The position numbers and the translations under genes were made by a program. DNA of 64,000 bases from Streptomyces tirandamycinicus (GTDB lineage: Bacteria; Actinomycetota; Actinomycetes; Streptomycetales; Streptomycetaceae): positions 4,475,001 to 4,539,000 of the forward strand of contig NZ_CP029188.1 of assembly GCF_003097515.1 (NCBI RefSeq). The letters run 5' to 3'. Every line of letters begins with the position of its first letter. Position 1 is the stretch's first letter. Of this stretch, positions 50,921 through 58,891 are shown piece after piece. Below the pieces are notes generated by a model. That model saw only the letters and a program-made list of their open reading frames with translations. It was not told the origin of the DNA and made no database searches.

Positions 50921-51163
50921 TCAGCGGTAGTCCTCCTCGTCGAGGGCCACCACCCTGGCCTGCTCCAGGGCGTCCGCCTCGTTCGCGCCGGCCGGGTCGA
51001 TCCGGGTGAGCGGCTCGTCGGCGACCGGCCGCACCTCGGTGTGCTGCTCGGCGGCGTCGGCCTCGGGAGTCTCCTCGTCGAGCTCCTCCGGCTCCCCGAG
51101 TTCGTTCGGCATCCCCTGGTCGTACTCCGTGACGGCGTCCGGGTCCGTCGGGTCGGCAGCCAT
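50921..51163 (-). CDS. Small acidic conserved protein (80 aa)
   Basis: 80 aa from ATG 51163, with GAGGAAGGGGA upstream. It is strongly acidic (ELGEPEELDEETPEADAAEQ) and lacks Cys, spans or a recognisable domain. Probably disordered. The ending ARVVALDEEDYR looks conserved. Function unknown; its place between the TetR and alpha/beta-hydrolase genes may be Streptomyces-specific. Confidence 0.78.
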   Translation of the reverse strand: MAADPTDPDAVTEYDQGMPNELGEPEELDEETPEADAAEQHTEVRPVADEPLTRIDPAGANEADALEQARVVALDEEDYR

Positions 51164-51328
51164 CTGGATCCCCTTCCTCTGCCCTCTGCATCCGCTGCTT
51201 CCGCTGCGGCGTTCGGCCAGGAGCGAGTACCCCGTAATCGAGCGTATGAGCATGCCGGGCCGGGCGCTATGCGGTGTGTGATGCCGAACACAGGTTCCGT
51301 GGCGTGATCGTCTCGTAACATTGCCCCC

Positions 51329-52288
51329 ATGTCTTCGACCGAGCTGCCGGGAACCCGTGCCGCCGATCCGGCCGGGCGGATCCGTTCCGTGCGGGTCGCC
51401 GAGGGGGAGGAGCTCCGCTCCGTGGCGCTCCCCGGGCTGACGCTCACGGTGCGGGCCCGTCCGCCCGCCCGCTCCGGACTGCCCCCGGCGCTCTTCGTCC
51501 ACGGACTCGGCGGATCGTCGCAGAACTGGACGACGCTGATGGACGCGTTGAAGGACACGGTCGACGGCGAGGCCGTCGACCTGCCCGGCTTTGGGGACTC
51601 CCCGCCGCCCGACGACGGCGACTACTCGATCACCGCCCATGCCCGCGCGGTGATCCGGCTGGTCGACGCGCGCGGACGCGGCCCCGTCCATCTGCTCGGG
51701 AACTCGCTGGGCGGCGCGGTCGCCACCCGGGTCGCGGCCGTCCGCCCCGACCTGGTGACCACCCTCACCCTGGTCTCGCCCGCGCTGCCCGAGCTCCGCG
51801 CCCAGCGCAGCGCCTGGCCCACCGCGGCGCTGGCTCTGCCCGGCGTCGCCCCGCTGGTCCAGAGGCTGACGCGGGACTGGACGCCCGAGACGAGGGTCCG
51901 CGGTGTGATGGCCCTCTGCTACGGAGACCCGGGCCGGGTGACGGACGAGGCCCTGCTGCACGCCGTGGAGGAGATGGAGCGCCGGCTGGCGCTGCCCTAC
52001 TTCTGGGACGCCATGGCCCGCTCCGCACGCGGTCTCATTGACGCGTACACGCTAGGGGGGCAGCACGGGCTGTGGCGCCAGGCGGAGCGGGTGCTGGCGC
52101 CGACGCTGCTGGTGTACGGCTGCCGGGACCAACTGGTCTCGTACCGCATGGCGCGCCGGGCGAGTTCGGCCTTCCGCGACTCGCGGCTGCTGACCCTCCC
52201 GGACGCGGGCCATGTCGCCATGATGGAGTATCCGGAGACGGTCGCAGCGGCCGTACGGCAACTGCTCGACGACAGCACGAGGAGCTGA
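51329..52288 (+). CDS. Alpha/beta-hydrolase fold protein
   Basis: 319 aa from ATG 51329. The oxyanion region is FVHGLGGSSQNWT, the nucleophile Ser126 lies in LLGNSLGGAVATRVAA, the acid is in YGCRDQLVSY, and the catalytic His is in LPDAGHVAMMEYPE. This set is typical of epoxide-hydrolase/haloperoxidase-like hydrolases; the substrate cannot be told. It is cytoplasmic. The DUF3152 gene starts 8 bp after its stop, so the two form an operon. Confidence 0.92.
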   Translation: MSSTELPGTRAADPAGRIRSVRVAEGEELRSVALPGLTLTVRARPPARSGLPPALFVHGLGGSSQNWTTLMDALKDTVDGEAVDLPGFGDSPPPDDGDYSITAHARAVIRLVDARGRGPVHLLGNSLGGAVATRVAAVRPDLVTTLTLVSPALPELRAQRSAWPTAALALPGVAPLVQRLTRDWTPETRVRGVMALCYGDPGRVTDEALLHAVEEMERRLALPYFWDAMARSARGLIDAYTLGGQHGLWRQAERVLAPTLLVYGCRDQLVSYRMARRASSAFRDSRLLTLPDAGHVAMMEYPETVAAAVRQLLDDSTRS

Positions 52289-52296
52289 TCCGGGGC

Positions 52297-53610
52297 GTGG
52301 GACGACACAGCCGCAAGGGCCCCGCACCCAAGGCCGCCGACACCCGCGGCGGCGGTGCGGGCGCCCCGGGCCAGGCCGCCGGCCCCGGCCCCGGGCGGCG
52401 CAGGCGGCCGGCCGGACCGCCGGAGCACTCCGGTCCCGCGGCGGACGGCACACCGGCGCACGGCGTACCGCAGGTGCGCGGCGGTCACCCCCAGCAGTAC
52501 GAGACGGGCGGCGGCTGGGGCGGGCCCGCGGACGGCGGACGGTACGGAGACTGGCAGGGCGTCCCGCGCGGCCACACGGCCGCCACCACGGGACGGCACC
52601 CGGGCGGGCCGGCCACCGCGACGACCGGACAGCCCCCGGGCTCCCCGCCCGGCGCCGCGCGGCCGCCGATCGGCGCGGGTGCCCGGATCCCCGGCCCGCG
52701 CCGGGAGTTCGTCGAGGCCTTCGACGCACCGCCCCCGGCGGGCGAACGGACGCAGGGCGCGAAGACCGGGCCCGGCGGCGAGGACGAGCCGCCCGCCAAA
52801 CACGCCCGCGGCCGTACGGTCACGGGCGTCGCGGCCGCCGCCGTGACGACGGTCCTCGCGGTCGTGGTCGCCGGGCAGGTCACGGACACCGGGCCGGGGG
52901 GCGCCGCCACGGAGGCGGCCGAGGGGGCCGAGCGGATCACCGAGGACGACGCGTCCCGCTCCGACCAGCGCGCGCAGCCGCCGCGGCAGGCCGCCCCCGC
53001 GGCGCCGCCCACCTACGCACAGCTGATGGCCCGGCAGTTCCCGTTCGACCCCGAGCTCAAGGGCCCGGGGAAGTTCGAGGCGGTCCCCGGCCTGGACCGG
53101 GCGCCCGGCAAGGGCCGGAAGATCCGCTACCGGGTGGATGTCGAGCAGGGACTCGGCCTGGACGGGGCGCTGTTCGCGGACGCCGTCCAGAAGACCCTCA
53201 ACGACGAGCGCAGTTGGGCGCACGGCGGGGCCATGAGCTTCGAGCGGATCTCCTCGGGAGAGCCCGAGTTCGTCATCACCCTGGCGAGTCCCGGCACCAC
53301 CGCGGTCTGGTGCGCCAAGTCGGGACTCGACACCACCGTCGACAACGTCTCCTGCGACTCCGCCTCCACCGAGCGCGTGATGGTCAACGCGTACCGCTGG
53401 GCCCAGGGCGCGGAGACCTACGGCGCCAAGGCGATGCTGCCCTACCGCCAGATGCTCATCAACCACGAGGTCGGCCACCGCCTCGGCTACGGCCATGTGA
53501 ACTGCCGCACCGCCGGCGCCCTGGCCCCCGTGATGCAGCAGCAGACGAAGTCGCTGGACATCGGCGGGATCGCATGCCGCCCCAACCCCTGGGCGCACCC
53601 GGGCGGTTGA
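52297..53610 (+). CDS. DUF3152 membrane-anchored zinc-metallopeptidase-like protein
   Basis: 437 aa from GTG 52297, 8 bp after the hydrolase gene. About 185 Pro/Gly-rich cytoplasmic residues precede a membrane span (VTGVAAAAVTTVLAVVVAGQVT). The extracellular C-terminal domain begins YRVDVEQGLGLDGALFADAVQKTLNDERSW. It holds a metzincin-like motif HEVGHRLGYGH (residues 390-400), with Cys pairs at CAKSG/CDSAS and CRTAGA/CRPNP likely forming disulfides. The motif suggests a zinc protease; activity has not been shown for the family to my knowledge. The mycobacterial counterpart is Rv3207c. Confidence 0.9.
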   Translation: MGRHSRKGPAPKAADTRGGGAGAPGQAAGPGPGRRRRPAGPPEHSGPAADGTPAHGVPQVRGGHPQQYETGGGWGGPADGGRYGDWQGVPRGHTAATTGRHPGGPATATTGQPPGSPPGAARPPIGAGARIPGPRREFVEAFDAPPPAGERTQGAKTGPGGEDEPPAKHARGRTVTGVAAAAVTTVLAVVVAGQVTDTGPGGAATEAAEGAERITEDDASRSDQRAQPPRQAAPAAPPTYAQLMARQFPFDPELKGPGKFEAVPGLDRAPGKGRKIRYRVDVEQGLGLDGALFADAVQKTLNDERSWAHGGAMSFERISSGEPEFVITLASPGTTAVWCAKSGLDTTVDNVSCDSASTERVMVNAYRWAQGAETYGAKAMLPYRQMLINHEVGHRLGYGHVNCRTAGALAPVMQQQTKSLDIGGIACRPNPWAHPGG

Positions 53611-54042
53611 TCCGCGGCCGCGGTGGCGGGACCGCCGCGGGGATGTGCGCGGTGCTCACCGCACGCGAGCCCCGGCGCGGGTACGGCAGGTGCAGCGCAC
53701 GGCGGCGGCCGTACGCAGGAGCGCGCCGCGCGGCGGGACACCGCCGAAGGCGTACGGGCCTCGTCGGGAGCCGTACTCCGGTGCTTCCGCTCGCGGCCCG
53801 TGCCCGTGGCCGCCGCCGCTCACGGCCGTCGGCGGGAACTCGCCGGGCTCTGACGGAATATGACGGAATCCGCGTGTAGCGCGACCGAACGCTACGAGAG
53901 CGGGAAAGTTACGTGCATTCACCCCTTCCGGTGGCGCGACGGACAACCGTCCGTCGCTCCACCGACATCTCCGCGTAGGTTTTCGCGCTGCGGGCCGCCG
54001 GACGGAAGGCGGCCGCCCACACAGGAGATCGGGGGTGCACTC
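53611..54042. other. 432-bp leader region of the glycosyltransferase cluster
   Basis: No gene is supported. It contains a repeated TGACGGAAT pair (about 53851-53870), an AT-richer patch, and a dyad at 53931-53962. It should carry the promoter of the downstream five-gene unit. Confidence 0.55.
53931..53962. promoter_or_regulatory. Dyad upstream of the PelF-like gene
   Basis: GTGGCGCGACGGAC and GTCCGTCGCTCCAC are 14-bp arms with one mismatch around AACC, 80 bp before the glycosyltransferase start. It could be an operator for a dimeric regulator or an mRNA hairpin in the leader. Position and quality suggest regulation of the cluster, but no regulator is identified. Confidence 0.5.
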
Positions 54043-55704
54043 GTGCGGATCGGGTTGCTCACGGATGGTGGCTATCCGTATGCGACGGGTCAGTCCAGGC
54101 TCTGGTGCGACCGGCTCGTGCGCGGGCTCCCCCAGCACGACTTCGACGTCTACGCCCTCAGCCGCTCCGCCCACCAGGAGGACCAGGGCTGGATGGAGCT
54201 GCCGCGCCATGTCCAGCGGGTGCGGACGGCACCGCTGTGGGCGCCCGAGGACGACGGGCGCACCTACGGGCGCCGTGAACGGCGCCTCTTCGCCGCCCAC
54301 TTCGCCTCCCTCGCCGCCGCCGTCTGCTCCGACGGCGACCCGGAGGCGTTCGCCGAGGGGCTGTACGGGCTCGCCGGCCTCGCCCGGGAGCGCGGTGGCC
54401 TGTACGCGGCGCTGCGCTCCGAACTGGCCGTGCGCACACTGGAGTCCGCCTGCCGCGCCCCCGGTGCCCGCCGGGCCGTGCACACCGCCGCGGTACCGGA
54501 CTACCTCGCCTTCACCGACGAGATCGAGCGCGCTCTGCGCCCGCTGTCGCTCGACTGGTACGGGGACGACTCCCTCGGCGCGGCCGACCTCTGCCATGCC
54601 GCGTCCGGCGGCACCGCGGCCCTGCCCGGACTTCTGGCCAAACGCTTCTTCGGGGTTCCGCTCCTGGTCACCGAGTACGGCGTACAACTGCGGGCCCACT
54701 ACCTCGCGGCCTACGGCACGCCCGTCGCGGCACCCGTCCGTGCCCTGCTCGCCGCCTTCCACGGGTGCCTCGCCTCGGAGGTCTACCGGCAGGCGTCCGT
54801 CATCACCCCCGGGAACACCCACGCCAGACGCTGGCAGGAGAGGTGCGGGGCCGACCCGGCCCGGCTGCGCACGGTCTACCCCGGCATGGACGCCGAGCGC
54901 TTCACCGCGGTGGGGGAGGGGGACGACTCGGGCGACCCGAACACCCTCGTCTGGGTGGGCAGGATCGAGCCGGCCAAGGACCTCATCGCACTGCTCCACG
55001 CCTTCGCGAAGGTGCGCGAGGAGGAGCCCGGGGCGCGGCTGAGGATTCTGGGCGCCCCCGTCACCGGGCCCGAGTCCGGCGCCTACCTCGCGCACTGCAA
55101 AGCCCTCGCCGCGCAGCTCTTCCCCGACGAGGCCGCGGACGCGCACGCGGTCGGCGACAACCCCGTCTCGTTCGAGGAGATAGGCGGGCCGGAGGCCCCG
55201 GACCTCGCCGACGCCTACGCCGCCGGAGCGGTGATCGTGCTGTCGAGCGTCGTCGAGGGCTTCCCGATCAGCCTGGTCGAGGCGATGCTCTGCGGCCGGG
55301 CGACCGTGTCCACCGATGTCGGCGCGGTCGTCGAGGTCATCGGCGGCACGGGGCTCGTGGTCCCCCCGCGCAACCCCCGGGCGCTCGCGGACGCCTGCCT
55401 GGCACTGCTGCGCGACCCCGAACGCCGGGAACGGCTCGGTGCGGCGGCCCGCGCCCGGGCGCTCGAACTCTTCACCGTCGAGCAGAACATCGCCGCGTTC
55501 CGCGGCATCTACCTGGAGCTCATCTCCCACAGCCCGGTGCACCGCGACTCGGACGCCGTCGACGGCGACGGTGAGCCCGTCCCCTTCGCCACCCCGGCGG
55601 AGGCCCATGTCCCCGGTCACTGGACCGGCGGCCGCAGCCGCCCCCGCTGGGCGGACGCCGCGTCCATCACCACCGCGGCCGCACCAGGAGGACCCGATGT
55701 CTGA
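54043..55704 (+). CDS. PelF-like GT4 glycosyltransferase (DUF3492 domain)
   Basis: 553 aa from GTG 54043. The N-terminal half (to about 290) begins RIGLLTDGGYPYATGQSRLWCDRLVRGL and fits the DUF3492 domain that defines PelF-type transferases. The C-terminal half is a GT4 nucleotide-sugar domain: VITPGNTHARRW, VYPGMDAERF, LVWVGRIEPAKDLIALLHAF, and the EX7E motif E405-E413 in EGFPISLVEA. PelF is the cytoplasmic transferase of Pel polysaccharide synthesis and uses UDP-sugars. There are no membrane spans. The next gene overlaps by 8 bp. Product sugar is inferred only. Confidence 0.88.
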   Translation: MRIGLLTDGGYPYATGQSRLWCDRLVRGLPQHDFDVYALSRSAHQEDQGWMELPRHVQRVRTAPLWAPEDDGRTYGRRERRLFAAHFASLAAAVCSDGDPEAFAEGLYGLAGLARERGGLYAALRSELAVRTLESACRAPGARRAVHTAAVPDYLAFTDEIERALRPLSLDWYGDDSLGAADLCHAASGGTAALPGLLAKRFFGVPLLVTEYGVQLRAHYLAAYGTPVAAPVRALLAAFHGCLASEVYRQASVITPGNTHARRWQERCGADPARLRTVYPGMDAERFTAVGEGDDSGDPNTLVWVGRIEPAKDLIALLHAFAKVREEEPGARLRILGAPVTGPESGAYLAHCKALAAQLFPDEAADAHAVGDNPVSFEEIGGPEAPDLADAYAAGAVIVLSSVVEGFPISLVEAMLCGRATVSTDVGAVVEVIGGTGLVVPPRNPRALADACLALLRDPERRERLGAAARARALELFTVEQNIAAFRGIYLELISHSPVHRDSDAVDGDGEPVPFATPAEAHVPGHWTGGRSRPRWADAASITTAAAPGGPDV

Positions 55705-56950
55705 CCTCACCGACTCCACCCCGGCCGGCAGAACCGTCACCGCGCGGCAGCCCGGTTCCGGGCGCCGCCCGGTCGCCGTGGCCGGCACTCCCGGAGGACC
55801 CGCCGGTGCCGCGGCCCGCGACGCCGGCCCGCGGGAGCCCGCGGCGAAGGAGCGCGCCCCGAAAGCGGCCGGCGCGGGAGGGACCGGCGCGGCCGCCCGG
55901 ACCCGGACCGGCCGCCGCGGGCCCGCCGATCCCGTGAAGGCCCTGATGCACCGCCACCGGGAACTGTGCGAACGCGCCGTGGATCCGCTGGAGATCGCCG
56001 CCGGTCTGGAGGCCCACGGCGTCACCGACCGGACCGCCGCCCGCTTCCGGCACCGCGATGTCTTCTCCCTCGCGGAGGAGCTCTACGCCCGGGTGCCGCG
56101 TGGTGAGGAGGCCCCGCCGCCCCCGGCGGACGAGGACGCCGTCGCACGCCCCGGGCACCTGCTGTCGGCGACGGCGCCGGGAGCGGTCGCCGTCGTCACG
56201 GCGGCCGGTCTCCGCCTCACCGACGGTGCGGCCAGTCTGGGAGTGGGGGCGGCCGGAGCCGTCGGGCTGGCCGGCGCGCTCGCCTGGAGCCTGCGGCGGG
56301 GGCCCCTGCGCGCCCCCGGGCGCACGATGCGCGCGACGCGCCATGTGGTGTGCTGGCTCGTGGCGTACGCGCTCCTCGGCGACGGGCTGCTGGCCGAGCT
56401 GGTCGACGGCGGCCCCCACGGACCCTGGCCGCTCACGCCCGGCCCGCTCGTCGGCCTCGCCCTCGCCGTGGCCCCCGCCGCCTGGTTCGCGCGGATCTTC
56501 TCCGCCCAGGCGCGGCGCAGGCTCGGCGGCAGCAGGGGCCTCGAGGAGTTCGCCGCGGGCACCCGGCCCCTCCTGCTGGGCTGCGTCGCCCTGCACACCG
56601 GCGCCCTCATCGGGCTGCTGGTGCTGACGTCCCTGCTGCTGCCCGTGGCGATCGCCCCGGCCGTCGCCCTCGGTCTGCTGCTCTTCCTCGCCCGGCTGCT
56701 GACGGTGCACGGCTACCCGCACGCGGCGGTGTCCGGTCTCGCGTTCGCCTGCGCCGGCGAGGCCCTGGCACTGGCCGCGGTCCTCGGCGGCCGCCTTCCC
56801 GGCTGCGGCTTCCTCGCCCGGCCCGTGGAGGCCGCGGTGCACGCCTGGGGTGCCCCGGCCGTGCCCGCCCTGGTGTGCGGCGCCGCCGCCCTGGGGCTGC
56901 TGGTCCACGCGACCGCGGCCCTCTCCCGGGCATCGGCCCACACCCAATGA
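55697..56950 (+). CDS. Multi-span membrane protein of the glycosyltransferase cluster
   Basis: 417 aa from ATG 55697, with AGGAGGACCCG upstream, overlapping the transferase stop by 8 bp. About 75 disordered residues come first. A small helical domain follows (HRHRELCERAVDPLEIAAGLEAHGVTDRTAARFRHRDVFSLAEELYARVP). Then come eight or nine hydrophobic segments from about residue 150 to the end. It does not show flippase (PelG/Wzx) motifs that I recognise. It may export or anchor the product of the PelF-like enzyme. Function unknown. Confidence 0.82.
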   Translation: MSDLTDSTPAGRTVTARQPGSGRRPVAVAGTPGGPAGAAARDAGPREPAAKERAPKAAGAGGTGAAARTRTGRRGPADPVKALMHRHRELCERAVDPLEIAAGLEAHGVTDRTAARFRHRDVFSLAEELYARVPRGEEAPPPPADEDAVARPGHLLSATAPGAVAVVTAAGLRLTDGAASLGVGAAGAVGLAGALAWSLRRGPLRAPGRTMRATRHVVCWLVAYALLGDGLLAELVDGGPHGPWPLTPGPLVGLALAVAPAAWFARIFSAQARRRLGGSRGLEEFAAGTRPLLLGCVALHTGALIGLLVLTSLLLPVAIAPAVALGLLLFLARLLTVHGYPHAAVSGLAFACAGEALALAAVLGGRLPGCGFLARPVEAAVHAWGAPAVPALVCGAAALGLLVHATAALSRASAHTQ

Positions 56951-57114
56951 CCCTCGCGAGCCCCCACCAGACGACCTTCCCGTGCCCCCCACCCACTCCC
57001 GCGGAGCCGACGCCGCGGGCGTATCCCACCACCGCACCATCCCCGAGGAGACAGACGACGATGACCCCGCACCACCCAGCACCGGCCCGTCGGCCCCGAG
57101 GAGCCACGCGATGA
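56947..57114 (+). CDS. Putative 55-aa micro-ORF bridging two genes
   Basis: ATG 56947 shares ATGA with the stop of the membrane-protein gene, and the TGA at 57112-57114 shares ATGA with the epimerase start at 57111. The encoded peptide (TLASPHQTTFPCPPPTPAEPTP and so on) is Pro/Thr-rich without a domain. A shorter start at ATG 57061 is possible. It may be a real tiny gene or only a ribosome path that couples epimerase translation to the upstream genes. Confidence 0.4.
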   Translation: MTLASPHQTTFPCPPPTPAEPTPRAYPTTAPSPRRQTTMTPHHPAPARRPRGATR

Positions 57115-58082
57115 GGGTGCTGCTGCTCGGAGCAAACGGATTCCTCGGCCGCTTCGTCGCCGACCGGCTACTGGCCGACCCGGCCGTGCATCTCACCGCG
57201 CTGGGGCGTGGCGACGACGCCGACGTACGGTTCGACCTCGCGGGCGGCAGCCCGGGAGCACTCACCCGGTTCCTGGACGCCGTCCACCCGGGGGTCGTGA
57301 TCAACTGCGCCGGCGCCACCCGCGGGGGCGCCCGCGATCTGACCCGGCACAACACCGTGGCCGTCGCCACCGTCTGCGAGGCCATGCGCCGCAGCGGCTG
57401 CGACGCCCGGCTCGTCCAGCTCGGCTGCGCCTCCGAGTACGGGCCCTCGCAGCCCGGTTCCTCGACCGCGGAGGACGCCGTGCCGCGCCCCGGCGGGCCG
57501 TACGGGGTGTCCAAGCTCGCCGCGACCGAGCTGGTCCTCGGGTCCGGACTGGACGCCATCGTCCTCCGGGTCTTCTCGCCGGTCGGCCCCGGCACCCCGG
57601 CCGGCTCACCGCTCGGCCGGCTGGCCGAGGCCATGCGCCGGGCCATGCAGTCCGGCGACGGCGAGCTGAAGCTCAGCGGCCTGGGCGTCCAGCGCGACTT
57701 CGTCGACGTGCGCGACGTGGCGCGCGCCGTGCACGCCGCCTCGCTCTCCGCCGCACAAGGCGTCGTCAACATCGGAACCGGCCGCTCCGTACGGCTGCGT
57801 GACGCCGCCGCCGTGCTCGCCCGGGTGGCCGGGTACGCGGGGGCGCTGCACGAGCTGGACGGCCCGCCGCACCGCGCCGGTCACCCCGTGATCGGGGCGC
57901 CACGGGGCCCCGAGCCCGCGCCGGAGCAATTGGGCATCACGCCCTACCCGTACCCCGACGGCTGCGGCAGCTGGCAGCAGGCGGACGTACGGACCGCCCG
58001 CGACCGGCTGGGCTGGCGGCCGCGGATCAACCTGGAGGAGTCCCTCGCGGACATCTGGATGGAGGCGGCATGCCGCATCTGA
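57111..58082 (+). CDS. NAD-dependent epimerase/dehydratase
   Basis: 323 aa short-chain dehydrogenase of the extended (SDR) type. NAD binding is shown by LLLGANGFLGRF. The catalytic Y131xxxK135 lies in PYGVSKLAATE, preceded by the Ser of GCASEYG. GVQRDFVDVRDVARAVHAA and VNIGTGRSVRLRD are typical of nucleotide-sugar epimerases (GalE/PelX-like). A role in making the sugar donor for the PelF-like transferase is inferred from the cluster. The following gene overlaps by 13 bp. Confidence 0.9.
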   Translation: MRVLLLGANGFLGRFVADRLLADPAVHLTALGRGDDADVRFDLAGGSPGALTRFLDAVHPGVVINCAGATRGGARDLTRHNTVAVATVCEAMRRSGCDARLVQLGCASEYGPSQPGSSTAEDAVPRPGGPYGVSKLAATELVLGSGLDAIVLRVFSPVGPGTPAGSPLGRLAEAMRRAMQSGDGELKLSGLGVQRDFVDVRDVARAVHAASLSAAQGVVNIGTGRSVRLRDAAAVLARVAGYAGALHELDGPPHRAGHPVIGAPRGPEPAPEQLGITPYPYPDGCGSWQQADVRTARDRLGWRPRINLEESLADIWMEAACRI

Positions 58083-58825
58083 TCAGCACGGACCGCGCAC
58101 TCTCCGCCACGGGCGCCGACCGGCTCGGTCTCGGTGTCCCGGGCTATGCCCACCCCCTGGTCGCCCCGGCCGAATGGGCCGAGCTGACCAGACCGGGCAC
58201 CCCGCTGCACTGGGCCGTCCTCGATGTCGCGGACGGCCCCGGCAGCAGACCGGACCCGCACTGCCTGGAGGCGGCGGGCAAGCTCACCAACGCCGGAGTC
58301 CGGGTGCTGGGCCGTATCGACCTCGCCCACGGCGCCCGGGAGTTCGGTGAGATCGTCTCCGACGCACACCGCTACCTCGACTGGTACAAGGTCGGCGGGT
58401 TCCTGCTGGAGCGCTGTCCGGTCGATCAGGCGGACCTCCCCGGGGTACGCCGTGCCACGGCCACGCTGGAGGCCGTTCTCGACGGCGGGCACATCGTGCT
58501 GGGCCACGGTGGGCACCCGCACCCCGGATACGCGGAGGTGGCCGACCAGCTCGTCACCTTCCGCGGTGCCTGGACCGACTACCGCTGGTCGCAGGTGGCG
58601 GAGTGGACCGCCGACCATCCGCCCGAGCGCTTTGTGCACTTCGTGCACGGGGTGCCCCGGACCCATCTGGACGAGGCCATGAGGATCGCCCGCTGGCAAG
58701 GAGCGGGAACGATCTTCTTCACCGACCGCTCGGGCGCAGGGCGGGGGCAGAACGGGGCATTCCACTCGTTGCCCGGCTACTGGGACGAAATCGTCTCGCG
58801 GATTGGACCGGGTGTCTCGGAATGA
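58070..58825 (+). CDS. Spherulation-specific family 4 (GH135-like) protein
   Basis: 251 aa from ATG 58070, inside the end of the epimerase gene. The pattern GVPGYAHPLVAPAEWAEL, VLDVADGPGSRPD, AGVRVLGRIDLAHGAREFGEI, YLDWYKVGGFLLE and VLGHGGHPHPGYAEVADQLVTF fits the spherulin-4 family. Fungal Sph3 of that family is an alpha-1,4-N-acetylgalactosaminidase, and the hydrolase domain of PelA is structurally related. The catalytic Asp-Glu pair of Sph3 appears here as LLER, so only one acid is kept and activity is uncertain. There is no signal peptide, which is unexpected for a glycosidase. Confidence 0.85.
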   Translation: MPHLISTDRALSATGADRLGLGVPGYAHPLVAPAEWAELTRPGTPLHWAVLDVADGPGSRPDPHCLEAAGKLTNAGVRVLGRIDLAHGAREFGEIVSDAHRYLDWYKVGGFLLERCPVDQADLPGVRRATATLEAVLDGGHIVLGHGGHPHPGYAEVADQLVTFRGAWTDYRWSQVAEWTADHPPERFVHFVHGVPRTHLDEAMRIARWQGAGTIFFTDRSGAGRGQNGAFHSLPGYWDEIVSRIGPGVSE

Positions 58826-58891
58826 GAGGGCGCGTGGCAGTGTTACAGCGAGAACAACCGTACTGACGCAACCACCAACGACGGAGTCCCC

